A stretch of DNA of 64,000 nt from Domibacillus robiginosus (GTDB lineage: Bacteria; Bacillota; Bacilli; Bacillales; Domibacillaceae). This document shows, in pieces, positions 1 through 8,196 of the stretch. The position numbers were made by a program, and so were the translations under genes. Each line of letters starts with the position of its first letter. The first letter of the stretch is position 1. The notes under the pieces are model-generated. The model made no database searches. It was given only the letters and a program-made list of their open reading frames with translations, and was not told the DNA's origin. Where the stretch lies: assembly GCF_000966195.1 (NCBI RefSeq), contig NZ_LAHL01000012.1, positions 124,001-188,000 on the forward strand, in the 5' to 3' direction.

Positions 1-544
1 CTTCCAGCCGTTTTTTCAGCTTGCTCACTATTTGGCCGGGCTGAATAAGTTTATCTGCTTGTTCCTCGTAGCGGTTGATTAAATGGGCACGTTCATCAGG
101 GTCATCGATTTCTTTCAAAAGAGACACATCTTCCCCTACACCCAGCACCAATACCCGTTCCCCTACTCTTACGACTTGAATAGACCGGCTTCCTCCAAGC
201 GGTGTTCCACCCAGATGATGGACCACATGGCTTTCCTGATAAGAGCGGCTTTTTTTATTTACAAATCGCAATAAAAAATAAAGAAGCGCCACTACAAAAG
301 CAAGTGCCGCAGTGACCCGGACAATTTCTCCTAAACCAATACCGACAGAAGCACCGGCGTTTTCATCAGCAGCGCCCTGGCTGTTGTTTTCTGCCGGCTG
401 TTCCTGCTCGCATGAATCCGGGTTTTTTATACAATCCTGTACGCTGCTTTTATCAGACAGTGCTGCCCCGGCAATGATTTCATTGCCGGAAAACAACACA
501 ATTGCTAATAAAAGGGCAAAAATACCTTTTATAAATAAGTTCAT
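1..544 (-). CDS. fliO: Flagellar export protein FliO/FliZ (partial, cut by window edge)
   Basis: The 5' 181 codons of a gene that runs off the left edge. FliO is a small membrane protein that helps assemble the FliP-FliQ-FliR core of the flagellar type III export gate. The translation begins with a hydrophobic segment at about residues 5-25 that looks like a signal peptide. A Cys- and acid-rich linker follows, then a transmembrane helix at about residues 74-95, then a basic cytoplasmic domain containing GERVLVLGVGED. This layout matches Bacillus FliO (formerly FliZ). The ATG has AAGGTG nine bases upstream, overlapping the cheY stop codon, so the two genes are probably translationally coupled. 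fliP is expected next, outside the window. Confidence 0.88.
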   Translation of the reverse strand, partial: MNLFIKGIFALLLAIVLFSGNEIIAGAALSDKSSVQDCIKNPDSCEQEQPAENNSQGAADENAGASVGIGLGEIVRVTAALAFVVALLYFLLRFVNKKSRSYQESHVVHHLGGTPLGGSRSIQVVRVGERVLVLGVGEDVSLLKEIDDPDERAHLINRYEEQADKLIQPGQIVSKLKKRLE

Positions 545-557
545 AAACCATTACACC

Positions 558-923
558 TTAAGAAGAAAGCACTTTAGAAATGGCTTCAATTACCCGATCT
601 GCCTGAAATGGTTTTACGATAAAATCTTTTGCACCAGCTTGAATAGCATCGATCACCATTGCCTGCTGGCCCATGGCAGAGCACATGATTACTTTAGCGC
701 CAGCATCCGCAGCTTTGATTTCCTTTAATGCAGCGATGCCGTCTTTTTCAGGCATGGTGATATCCATCGTTACAAGATCAGGTTTTAATTCTGCATATTT
801 TTCAACAGCCTGAGCACCATTTTCTGCTTCTCCCACTACCTCGAAACCATTTTTTGACAAAATGTCTTTAATCATCATACGCATAAATGCGGCGTCGTCC
901 ACTACTAAAATTCGATTACTCAT
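558..923 (-). CDS. cheY: Chemotaxis response regulator CheY
   Basis: A single receiver domain of 121 residues that is phosphorylated by CheA and binds the FliM/FliY switch to control flagellar rotation. The acidic pocket D9/D10, phospho-acceptor D54 and conserved K104 are all present. The sequence is very close to B. subtilis CheY, including the MCSAMGQQ and DFIVKPFQ segments. It lies between fliY and fliO in the fla/che operon, the usual Bacillus position, so CheY is made together with the switch it binds. Nothing is missing or unusual. Confidence 0.97.
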   Translation of the reverse strand: MSNRILVVDDAAFMRMMIKDILSKNGFEVVGEAENGAQAVEKYAELKPDLVTMDITMPEKDGIAALKEIKAADAGAKVIMCSAMGQQAMVIDAIQAGAKDFIVKPFQADRVIEAISKVLSS

Positions 924-948
924 CTTAAAAAACCCCCTGTGGTTATAG

Positions 949-2136
949 TTAATTTAAATTTTTTAATCGGTCTGCCGGACTAGCAATGTTGGTGATCCGG
1001 ACCCCGAAGTTTTCTTCTATGACAACCACTTCGCCTCTGGCGATTAAGCGGTTATTTACAAGAACATCAACTGGCTCTCCAGCTAATTTATCGAGCTCAA
1101 TAATGGAACCCGACGTCAGCTCTAAAATATCTTTTACATTCCGATTAGTACGCCCAAGCTCTACTGTTACCTGAAGCGGTATATCAAAAAGCATATTTAA
1201 ATTACGCGCTTCCTGATCTCCAAGCTGTGGTGACTGAAACGAAGAAAAAACAGCCGTTTCCACATTTGCTTGTGATGCTTGTCCAGCAGAAGCCTGCCCC
1301 ATATAAACAGGTTCATTTGATGATCTCATCGGCATAGAAGGAGGCTCCTGAGACGGGACAGGTGCCTGGACAGGCGCCTGGACAGCAGCCGTTTTAGCGG
1401 TTGGAGCCTGTTGAATTGGCTGAGGCGCCGGCTCCTCCTGCGGCGGATTCATAAGCTCGGTAACAAGCTGCTTTCCGAATTGGAGTGGAATCAACTGCAT
1501 AATATTTGAATCAATCAAATCCCCTACTGTCAAACGAAATGATATTTTAACGAGCAGCTCTTGTGCAGGGATCGTTTCCTCGCCTTCTCCCTCGTGTAAA
1601 TTTAATAGAGAGATAGATGGCGGTGAAATATCTACCTTTTTATTGAAAATCGTTGACATGGAGGTAGCTGCTGAACCCATCATCTGGTTCATCGCTTCCT
1701 GTACAGCACTAAGCTGCAATTCTCCAAGCTCCGGTGTTACGCCAACTCCGCTTCCTCCGAGCATTAAGTCAGCAATAATGGCTGCGTCATTTTGGTGGAT
1801 AACAAACAGATTTGCACCGGAAAAGCCTTCCGTATATTGAACTTCAATTGCTGCATATGGATGTGGGAATTCATCCTTTAACCGGCTTTTTTCTACCACT
1901 GATACAGTGGGTGTTGTAATTTCTACTTTTTGGTTCAACAAACTAGAAAGTGCCGTTGCTGAACTGCCAAAAGAAATGTTGCCAATTTCACCAAGCGTAT
2001 CTTGTTCGAATGCATCCAAGTATTCTTCTACACTTTTGACGGCTTCCAGCGTAGCACTTTCTTCCGACTCATCATTGTCTCCGCCTCTTAATAGGGCATC
2101 AATTTCCTCCTGAGAGAGCATATCGTCACTCATCAT
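949..2136 (-). CDS. fliY: Flagellar motor switch phosphatase FliY
   Basis: A 395-residue component of the Firmicute C-ring that both forms the switch and dephosphorylates CheY-P. The N-terminal motif DMLSQEEIDALL is the CheY-P-binding segment and matches the start of FliM next door. A CheC-like phosphatase region with two repeats follows at about residues 40-230. A Pro/Gln/Ala-rich linker spans about 235-300. A FliN/SpoA domain ends the protein (about 310-390, with IPLQVTVELGRT). Two ATGs are adjacent; the first is kept because GGAGG sits eight bases before it. The gene overlaps the end of fliM by 11 bp. Confidence 0.96.
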   Translation of the reverse strand: MMSDDMLSQEEIDALLRGGDNDESEESATLEAVKSVEEYLDAFEQDTLGEIGNISFGSSATALSSLLNQKVEITTPTVSVVEKSRLKDEFPHPYAAIEVQYTEGFSGANLFVIHQNDAAIIADLMLGGSGVGVTPELGELQLSAVQEAMNQMMGSAATSMSTIFNKKVDISPPSISLLNLHEGEGEETIPAQELLVKISFRLTVGDLIDSNIMQLIPLQFGKQLVTELMNPPQEEPAPQPIQQAPTAKTAAVQAPVQAPVPSQEPPSMPMRSSNEPVYMGQASAGQASQANVETAVFSSFQSPQLGDQEARNLNMLFDIPLQVTVELGRTNRNVKDILELTSGSIIELDKLAGEPVDVLVNNRLIARGEVVVIEENFGVRITNIASPADRLKNLN

Positions 2137-3127
2137 CCAACTCGCCTCCTTTCATATAATCAAGCACTTGAACAGCCAGCTTGCGGTTAACACGCCCAGG
2201 CTGAGCAGAGAATTTCGGTACATTACCGACTTTTACGGTCAGCGCATCTCCCACTATCGTATTTAAACTAATGATGTCTCCCTCTGCCATTGTTAAAAAC
2301 TCTTCAATTGTAATAGCGGTTTGTCCAAGCTCTGCAACAATTGGCAAAGAAGCTTTTTTAATCCGCCGGTCCAGGTTCTCTGCTTCCAGCGGACTGCGTT
2401 CTTTTTTGTCAGGATTTTGCATCCAGTAATGAACAGACAGCTTAGGAATAATCGGCTCTAACACAACATGCGGAATACAAATATTAATCATACCCGTTGT
2501 TTCTCCGATTGTTGTATTCAAGGAGATGACCACGACCGTTTCATTCGGGGAAACCATTTGCAGAAATTGCGGATTCACTTCAAAATCTGTAGCAATCGGG
2601 TCAATTTCCACAATGTTGGCCCATGCTTCACGGTAGTTTTCAAAAGCATGTTCAAACATATTGGACATAATGCGTGTCTCAATTTCCGTTAAATTTTCCA
2701 CTTTATTGACACTGACGCCTCGTCCACCAAGAAGACGGTCCAGCATTGCATAAGCAACATTCGGATTTACTTCCATTAAAATTCGCCCTTCAAGCGGCGA
2801 TACTTCAAAAACATTTAAAATCGTTCGATTTGGAATCGATCGAATAAACTCTTCATAGGGAATTTGGTCAGCCGATACAACTTCAAGCTGTACATATGTA
2901 CGAAGCTGTGCCGCAAAAAAGGTTGTTAAAATGCGGGCGAAGTTATCATGCATTCTCGTTAAACTTCGAATCTGGTCTTTGGAAAACCGCAATGCACGCT
3001 TGAAGTCATAAACTTTCACCTTTTTTTCCGCTTCTTCTTTTTTTAACTCATCCGCATTCATTTCCCCGGTTGACAGGGCGGACAAAAGGGCATCAATTTC
3101 GTTTTGAGACAAGATTTCTCCTGACAA
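2126..3127 (-). CDS. fliM: Flagellar motor switch protein FliM (TTG start)
   Basis: A 333-residue C-ring protein that binds CheY-P and sets rotation direction. It has an N-terminal CheY-binding peptide (SGEILSQNEIDALLSALS), a CheC-like middle domain and a C-terminal SpoA domain (about residues 245-325). The longest frame starts at a GTG at 3136, but that codon directly abuts the Shine-Dalgarno sequence CGGAGG and cannot serve as the start. The TTG at 3127 has GGAGG eight bases upstream and gives the family N-terminus MSGE. It sits between fliL and fliY and overlaps fliY. Confidence 0.95.
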   Translation of the reverse strand: MSGEILSQNEIDALLSALSTGEMNADELKKEEAEKKVKVYDFKRALRFSKDQIRSLTRMHDNFARILTTFFAAQLRTYVQLEVVSADQIPYEEFIRSIPNRTILNVFEVSPLEGRILMEVNPNVAYAMLDRLLGGRGVSVNKVENLTEIETRIMSNMFEHAFENYREAWANIVEIDPIATDFEVNPQFLQMVSPNETVVVISLNTTIGETTGMINICIPHVVLEPIIPKLSVHYWMQNPDKKERSPLEAENLDRRIKKASLPIVAELGQTAITIEEFLTMAEGDIISLNTIVGDALTVKVGNVPKFSAQPGRVNRKLAVQVLDYMKGGELDDE

Positions 3128-3159
3128 CTGTCTCACCTCCGATCAAGTACAGGGAATCA

Positions 3160-3612
3160 TTATTGAATAATATAGGAGGTGATGTACACATCCTCTACTT
3201 TTCCTTCCTGCATAATACTGTTTAAGTTTGTTTTTAATGTTTCCGTCAGCTTTTGCTTTCCTGCTTCACCTTTTAAATCATCTGCTGTCATTTCAGATAA
3301 CTTTTGAATAATAATGTCTTTTGCTTGAAAATCCCGCTTTGTCATTTCTTCCATGGCATCCTTGCTGTCCATTTGGATTTTAAATGAAATGCGGATAAAA
3401 TCATCTGACGCAAGATTTGTCGTCATTTCAGGAATATCAACAGACGATTCAAGCACTTCGTCGATAGACGGTTCTTTTTCTGCTTCTTCTCCGCCCTGCA
3501 TACGCAGAATAACAATCACAGCGATGGTTCCGGCCAGCAGAATAACTGCCAGCAGTACGATCATAATGGTGATTAATTTGTTTTTCGGTGCTTTTTGTTC
3601 ATTCTCCATCAT
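3160..3612 (-). CDS. fliL: Flagellar basal body-associated protein FliL
   Basis: A 150-residue single-pass membrane protein that surrounds the stator and supports torque. A short basic cytoplasmic N-terminus is followed by one transmembrane helix (about residues 13-33) and a periplasm-side FliL domain that ends VYITSYIIQ. It overlaps the end of swrD by 14 bp. Two tandem ATGs (3612 and 3609) lie behind GGAGGAGG; the second is equally plausible and would remove one Met. It is grouped with swrD, which also affects motor torque in B. subtilis. Confidence 0.93.
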   Translation of the reverse strand: MMENEQKAPKNKLITIMIVLLAVILLAGTIAVIVILRMQGGEEAEKEPSIDEVLESSVDIPEMTTNLASDDFIRISFKIQMDSKDAMEEMTKRDFQAKDIIIQKLSEMTADDLKGEAGKQKLTETLKTNLNSIMQEGKVEDVYITSYIIQ

Positions 3613-3820
3613 GGTCCTCCTCCGCTTTCACTTTTCCCAAAAGTGAAATGCGTGTGTAAAACGATTCAATACTGGCTGTTACTTGTTCATGCGGTTCGAG
3701 AACAACATACTTCTTCCCATTTGTCAGCGTAATCGTGGTGTCCGGAAAGCTTTCCACTGTTTCTATGTAAATAGCATTTAGCGAGAACGGCTTGCCGTTC
3801 AATCTTGTTACTGTAATCAT
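3599..3820 (-). CDS. swrD: Flagellar torque protein SwrD (FlbD family)
   Basis: A 73-residue FlbD-family protein with the family pattern MITVTRLNG...LTNGKKYVV. The B. subtilis homologue SwrD (YlzI) raises motor power and is needed for swarming. The stretch upstream contains no alternative in-frame ATG, GTG or TTG before the flgE stop, so the ATG at 3820 is the only start. No Shine-Dalgarno sequence is close to it. The nearest, GGGGAGG, is separated by an 8-bp-stem hairpin, annotated separately. The end overlaps fliL. Confidence 0.92.
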   Translation of the reverse strand: MITVTRLNGKPFSLNAIYIETVESFPDTTITLTNGKKYVVLEPHEQVTASIESFYTRISLLGKVKAEEDHDGE

Positions 3821-3826
3821 GTATGC

Positions 3827-3849
3827 CAGGGCTGAGCGTGCCAGCCCTG
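3827..3849 (-). promoter_or_regulatory. Hairpin between the Shine-Dalgarno sequence and start codon of swrD
   Basis: On the minus strand a perfect stem CAGGGCTG / CAGCCCTG with a 7-base loop lies between GGGGAGG (3851-3857) and the ATG of swrD at 3820. Counted linearly the gap is over 30 bases, too long for normal initiation. If the hairpin folds, GGAGG and ATG are about eight bases apart, the usual spacing. The function is inferred; the geometry is read directly. Confidence 0.6.
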
Positions 3850-3880
3850 TCCCTCCCCTGCAATCAAAAGTAAAAAGCAG

Positions 3881-4669
3881 TTAGCGCTTCATGCTCATTA
3901 ATTCCTGTAGGATTTCATCTGATGTTGTGATGATACGTGTGTTTGCCTGAAAACCACGCTGTGCCACAATCATTTCTGTAAATTCTTCAGATAAGTCGAC
4001 ATTGGACATTTCTAAAGAGCCAGGAGCAAGGGCACCACGTCCGTCCAAACCTGGAAAACCTGTTTCTGGTTCACCTGAATTGTCGGTAACCTCATACAAA
4101 TTTGCCCCTACTTTACTAAGCCCTTCTGGATTTGGAAATTTAGCAATTTCAATTTGTTGATCCGTGTTCAAAACACCATTATCCATATAACTAATCGTTC
4201 CATCTGTTCCAATGCTAAGACTTGTAGCCGTAGTCGGTATATTAAAGGTTGTGCCTGCTTCTCCTAAATAATAGCCATCAGAATTAATCAAATCGCCATT
4301 CTGATCCATATAAAAATTCCCAGCACGTGTATAGTATGTGTTTGTGCCGTCATTCACCTGGAAAAGGCCGTCTCCTGATATTGCCAGATCTAATGTTCTT
4401 CCTGTTGTTTGTGTAGAGCCTGCCGTATGAATAGTATCAACCGCCGCTAGCTGTGCACCGAGACCCACCTGCTTAGGGTTTACGCCTCCCCGTCCACCAT
4501 CTGTCGGACCATTTGCGCCTGCCATTGTTTGAGAAACAAGATCTTTGAATACAGTCCGGCCTTTTTTAAATCCATACGTATTTACATTTGAAATGTTGTT
4601 CCCAATTACATCGAGCTTTGTTTGAAAGTTTTTCATCCCGCTGATTCCTGAATACATTGAACGTAACAT
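3881..4669 (-). CDS. flgE: Flagellar hook protein FlgE
   Basis: A 262-residue hook subunit, the short form found in Bacillus (once annotated FlgG there). The N-terminus MLRSMYSGISGMKNFQTKLD with NNISNVNTYGFKK is the flagellar rod/hook signature. The C-terminus, with SNVDLSEEFTEMIVAQRGFQANTRIITTSDEILQ split over its last 40 residues, is the second signature domain. It polymerises outside the cell into the flexible joint between rod and filament; FliK measures it and FlgD caps it. AAAGGGG lies ten bases before the ATG. The 76-bp gap upstream carries two hairpins. Confidence 0.94.
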   Translation of the reverse strand: MLRSMYSGISGMKNFQTKLDVIGNNISNVNTYGFKKGRTVFKDLVSQTMAGANGPTDGGRGGVNPKQVGLGAQLAAVDTIHTAGSTQTTGRTLDLAISGDGLFQVNDGTNTYYTRAGNFYMDQNGDLINSDGYYLGEAGTTFNIPTTATSLSIGTDGTISYMDNGVLNTDQQIEIAKFPNPEGLSKVGANLYEVTDNSGEPETGFPGLDGRGALAPGSLEMSNVDLSEEFTEMIVAQRGFQANTRIITTSDEILQELMSMKR

Positions 4670-4692
4670 ACATTCTTTTCCCCTTTCAAATT

Positions 4693-4744
4693 CGTCTGCT
4701 TCATTCGGTCAGCAGACGGTTGGCTTCCTGTTCGGTCCAGCCAA
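4693..4744 (-). promoter_or_regulatory. Two adjacent hairpins sharing a loop motif, upstream of flgE
   Basis: Two inverted repeats fill the gap between the flagellar operon protein gene and flgE. The first in transcription order has TTGGCT / AGCCAA arms around a 13-base loop (4726-4738). The second has CGTCTGC / GCAGACG arms around a 12-base loop (4700-4711). Both loops contain GACCGAA on the transcribed strand. Neither has a U-run, so they are not ordinary terminators. They could stabilise or process the mRNA, or bind a protein. Confidence 0.5.
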
Positions 4745-4745
4745 T

Positions 4746-5144
4746 TTAAATTGTGTCCATAAGAATAGCGCCATTAATATTTGTAAAAAGATGTGTACCT
4801 GCTTCTTCACGGTTCATCGCTGTAATAATCGTATGATTTTTCGCACTTGCGACAAGTGCGGCATCTTTCAATACCACCAGTGAATCAGTTACGCCTCTTG
4901 ACTTAGCTTCTGAAAGCTTTTCTCCGATCAAACTCCACTCTTGTTCATTTAAATGGATACCACGCTCATTCAGCCGCTGGGCAGCATGCTTTGAGATTGT
5001 CAGCTCTTTCGGCGACGCGGTCACCGCTTTAAAGGTTTCATTAAATGACGAAACTGCTTTTTGTGCTGACTGCTTTTGGACTGGCGGGATGACCGGCTGG
5101 CGTATCCCATGAATCATCGGATTAATTGCTTTCATTTCACTCAC
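4746..5144 (-). CDS. Conserved flagellar operon protein (TIGR02530-like)
   Basis: A 132-residue soluble protein between flgD and flgE. It resembles the Firmicute flagellar operon protein family that usually sits at this place and is absent from B. subtilis 168. Recognisable parts are the middle segment KHAAQRLNERGIHL, the segment KLSEAKSRGVTDSLVVLKDA, and the C-terminal NREEAGTHLFTNINGAILMD. There is no signal peptide or transmembrane segment. The context suggests a role in hook assembly or hook-cap handling, but the biochemical function is not known to me. Spacing to flgD is four bases. Confidence 0.82.
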   Translation of the reverse strand: MSEMKAINPMIHGIRQPVIPPVQKQSAQKAVSSFNETFKAVTASPKELTISKHAAQRLNERGIHLNEQEWSLIGEKLSEAKSRGVTDSLVVLKDAALVASAKNHTIITAMNREEAGTHLFTNINGAILMDTI

Positions 5145-5148
5145 CCGC

Positions 5149-5799
5149 CTACTCGATCTTTGTTAAGCTGGAAGCGGCCACTTTTTCTCCACTTGCAAGC
5201 TGCAGCCAGACCTGCCCGCCTTTCATAGAAGCAGATTGAACTGCGGCGGATTGCTCTGCACCTTCTGCTCCCCATGTAACAGTTCGACCGATTAAATAAC
5301 TCGCTTCCACTAATGGACTAGAGCTGATTGTGCTACCTGTTGAGCCCGAACCTCCGGTTAGTTCTGAGATATTAGCTGGTTCAAGCACGGTACCATCCGT
5401 TAACGTAAACTGAACGCTTTCTCCAGCGAATTTAATAGAAGCAATCGTTCCATTTCCTGTTTCCACAACGGGCTTGCCATCTGCATCGGTTTGATCGGTC
5501 AGTTTATGCCACACCACATCTTTGCCGACGAAAGATTGATAATTGATCATTTGTGAAGCCGTTTGTGCCTGCACCATTTTCTCCACCATTGTTGTCATGT
5601 TGACCATCTGCTCAAGAGACGTAAACTGGGCCATCTGTGCAATAAAATCTTTGTCTTCTACCGGATTCATCGGATCCTGATTTTGAAGCTGAGCCATTAA
5701 AATTTTTAAAAATTCATCTTTACCGAGCGCGCTGTTACCTGTTTGTTTTTTTTGAACCGGGTTATTAGACAAATAAAGAGAAGGGTCAATTTTCGACAT
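5149..5799 (-). CDS. flgD: Flagellar hook assembly (cap) protein FlgD
   Basis: A 216-residue hook-scaffold protein that caps the growing hook and lets FlgE subunits polymerise. The N-terminal FlgD signature is clear (LGKDEFLKILMAQLQNQDPM, then DFIAQMAQFTSLEQM, about residues 25-70). A Gly/Ser-rich linker and a C-terminal region with two related segments (VGKDVVWHK and IGRTVTWGA) follow; these form the FlgD Tudor/Ig-like part. It lies directly after fliK with three bases between them and is followed by the flagellar operon protein and flgE, as expected for a hook module. Confidence 0.95.
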   Translation of the reverse strand: MSKIDPSLYLSNNPVQKKQTGNSALGKDEFLKILMAQLQNQDPMNPVEDKDFIAQMAQFTSLEQMVNMTTMVEKMVQAQTASQMINYQSFVGKDVVWHKLTDQTDADGKPVVETGNGTIASIKFAGESVQFTLTDGTVLEPANISELTGGSGSTGSTISSSPLVEASYLIGRTVTWGAEGAEQSAAVQSASMKGGQVWLQLASGEKVAASSLTKIE

Positions 5800-5802
5800 A
5801 TG

Positions 5803-7068
5803 TTACACCTCCAATTCTACATTTTGCAATGCTTCTTCAAAAGAAGAAATTATTTCGCTTTGGCTGTTCTCTGAAGACTCTGGCTCATGCGGCTTCTGCT
5901 CCTGCTGGCGCTGCTGCTGTGCACCACGGTCAAACAGCTGTTGTCTTGTATCCGGGCTTGCGATATCCACTTTCTCTACGGTCACATTTTGCTGGGCGAA
6001 TGCATGCTTTAATTGATGAGCATTTTGTTCCAGCAGCTCTTTCACTGTTTGAGTAGAAGATAAAATTTTAGCTGTCATCACTCCGTTTTGCTGCAAGAGC
6101 TCAATGCGGAGAGAGCCGAGCTGCTCCGGATAAAGCTTTATAAGCATTTTTGTTCCGTTTGGCATTTTCGTTAGGTTGGAATTCCCTAAAACTTGTTCAA
6201 ACTTTTCGATAAACTGCTCCATATTCATCGGCCGTGGATTGGTTTTTACACTCATAACGAATTGTTCTGTTTTAGAAAGCTGCTGTAAAAACGGATTTGC
6301 GACTTCAACAGCCTGCACAGATGGCTTTGTAGAAGCTGGTTTGCTTCCAATCGATTCTCCCATATCCTGAAAACCTTTATAATTTGCAAACGCAGTGCGC
6401 AAACTTGCTTGCTGATTCACTAAAGCTTCCGCATTTTTCACTGCCGTCTGCAGTGGCTGAAAATGTGGTTCCGGCTTTTGTAAATGCTGGGCAAAATAGT
6501 TGATTAATCGGGCTGCTCTGACAGCTGTAGCCAGTAACGGTTTATCCCCTTCTTTGAATAAAAGATCCGGATTTTCGGCGACCTGTCCAATCAAAGCTGT
6601 TAATTCTTCCAAGGGCAAGTTTCCTTCTGCTTCCTGATTATCTGTTCTGCTCAATTGATTCTCTGAACCTGTTTCTTCTTGCTTAATGTTTACTGACTGA
6701 AAAAGCGTTTGTATAGATTGTTGTAGCATTTCTGCATCTGTTTGCAGCAACACAGCCAATTCTTGTAGTGACGGCATTTCTCCATTTTCTACAAGCTCCT
6801 CAGCCAGCTTTACCAGTTCGGCATCTTTCCCTACTAACTCACCCAATGCTTCAGCATCATCTGCAGCCTTAAACAAAGAAGCGAAAAACGCAGATAAGCC
6901 AACTTCTACTTCTTCAGCTTGCTGTGCGGAAGCTGCAGTACTTTGAACTGCTTGCTGAACAGATCCAAGGAGAAAACTCCCAAACTTTGATGATCCAGAT
7001 GGTACTGGAAAACCAGAAGAAACGACACCAGGACCGGATGTAGAAATGGAGCCTAACCCAATCTGCAT
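5803..7068 (-). CDS. fliK: Flagellar hook-length control protein FliK
   Basis: A 421-residue secreted molecular ruler that switches the export gate from hook to filament substrates. The N-terminal half is low in conservation, acidic and Gln/Glu-rich, typical of the ruler part. The C-terminal domain (about residues 300-375) has the FliK core LYPEQLGSLRIELLQQNGVM and the following LEQNAHQLKHAFAQQN. A Gln-rich tail ends the protein. The ATG follows GGGGGGTG by seven bases. The position between ylxF and flgD is standard. Confidence 0.93.
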   Translation of the reverse strand: MQIGLGSISTSGPGVVSSGFPVPSGSSKFGSFLLGSVQQAVQSTAASAQQAEEVEVGLSAFFASLFKAADDAEALGELVGKDAELVKLAEELVENGEMPSLQELAVLLQTDAEMLQQSIQTLFQSVNIKQEETGSENQLSRTDNQEAEGNLPLEELTALIGQVAENPDLLFKEGDKPLLATAVRAARLINYFAQHLQKPEPHFQPLQTAVKNAEALVNQQASLRTAFANYKGFQDMGESIGSKPASTKPSVQAVEVANPFLQQLSKTEQFVMSVKTNPRPMNMEQFIEKFEQVLGNSNLTKMPNGTKMLIKLYPEQLGSLRIELLQQNGVMTAKILSSTQTVKELLEQNAHQLKHAFAQQNVTVEKVDIASPDTRQQLFDRGAQQQRQQEQKPHEPESSENSQSEIISSFEEALQNVELEV

Positions 7069-7121
7069 CTTTTTTCACCCCCCTTTCCTCCTGCACTATC
7101 ACTCATTTTACTCCATTATTC

Positions 7122-7739
7122 TTATTCATTCGATAATATTTTTGTATATTCAGCGGCTTTTTTCGCTTCCAGGTTCTCAAATACGGCCGCTTGCTTTTCG
7201 GTACTCAGTTCCTGCAAAATAGCTACTGCCTCATTGTTTGTTAAATTAATAATGATGCCCGCAATGCTTTCCTCGTCCATTGATTCGTACGTTTGGGCTA
7301 CATTGCTCGTAGTGTTTGTTTCTTTTGTTTCGGCTGCTTCTTTCTGTTGTTCCTGAAGCTGTTTAAGCTGAGCATTTAAACGATCCTGCTCTGTTAGTAA
7401 CTCTTCTATTTCTGCTTTTGAACTTTCAAGATCCCCGGAAAGCTGATCAATTTCTGCCTGCTTGTTTTTTATTTCAGCCTGCAATTCCACCACTTTTTCG
7501 CCATCCGCTTTTCCATCTTGCTTGGTGGCGCCTGTCCATTCTGCGACGTAAGGAATGTTTGCAGCTACTTCCTTCGTTTTTTCAAAAACATTGACTCCCG
7601 CTATTGTCATCACTACTAACCCGATTGTTAGTGCAAATAACAAAGGAATCACAACGATAAACAACAGCCATTGAAAGAGAGTATAGCCGTTTTTTTCCTC
7701 TATATCAGCCGAGTTTTTCCTTTTCTTTTTTCTTGCCAT
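7122..7739 (-). CDS. ylxF: MotE/YlxF-like membrane coiled-coil flagellar protein
   Basis: A 205-residue protein with a lysine-rich N-terminus, one transmembrane helix (about residues 24-47), a long coiled coil (about 80-140, with repeating KNKQAEIDQL and LLTEQDRLNAQL) and a C-terminal MgtE-N/MotE-like part (ESIAGIIINLTNNEAVAILQEL). B. subtilis YlxF has the same architecture and place. MotE-like proteins are chaperones or scaffolds at the motor in other bacteria; the function in Bacillus is unproven. It lies between fliJ and fliK. Confidence 0.88.
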   Translation of the reverse strand: MARKKKRKNSADIEEKNGYTLFQWLLFIVVIPLLFALTIGLVVMTIAGVNVFEKTKEVAANIPYVAEWTGATKQDGKADGEKVVELQAEIKNKQAEIDQLSGDLESSKAEIEELLTEQDRLNAQLKQLQEQQKEAAETKETNTTSNVAQTYESMDEESIAGIIINLTNNEAVAILQELSTEKQAAVFENLEAKKAAEYTKILSNE

Positions 7740-7746
7740 TTGTTCA

Positions 7747-8193
7747 TCACCTGATCTTTCGGTTCATAAACTGGATAGCGGAAAGCTCGTCCATTTGTTT
7801 TGCTTCTTCTGAAACGGCCCATTTACGGTAGTGGGTCAATTCATTTGCACGGATTTTGCTGTATTTCTTTACTTCTATATTCTTTTCTTTTAATTGCTGT
7901 TCACACCATTGCATTCGTCCTCGCATTGTAACGACCACCCGTTGCTGCTGATCAATAATCTTTTCTAAATTCGAGATGAATTGCTGATAATGCTGGATAT
8001 CAAGCACAGAAAAACCAGACTTCATTTTTTGTTCCTGCACATCAATTAAATCTTCTTTTTTCTTTAACAGCTCATACAGTTTGTTTGCTTCCATTTCAAA
8101 CCGGCTTTGCGCTTCTCTAAAGACAGTTTCAGATTCTTCTTTTTCGCGTTCACGAAGCTGCATAATCTTTTCAAACTTATAATTAAATGACAT
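7747..8193 (-). CDS. fliJ: Flagellar export chaperone FliJ
   Basis: A 148-residue, highly charged, all-helical protein. It is predicted to form the two-helix coiled coil that inserts into the FliI hexamer and couples it to the FlhA gate. The start, MSFNYKFEKIMQLREREKEE, is the family signature. Heptad patterns run over most of the length. It starts three bases after fliI ends, and the pair works as the ATPase with its stalk. Confidence 0.93.
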   Translation of the reverse strand: MSFNYKFEKIMQLREREKEESETVFREAQSRFEMEANKLYELLKKKEDLIDVQEQKMKSGFSVLDIQHYQQFISNLEKIIDQQQRVVVTMRGRMQWCEQQLKEKNIEVKKYSKIRANELTHYRKWAVSEEAKQMDELSAIQFMNRKIR

Positions 8194-8196
8194 GCC

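Noticed and set aside
312-728. A 138-codon plus-strand frame opposite fliO and cheY
   Set aside because: It is antisense to two clearly conserved flagellar genes and has no protein-family features.
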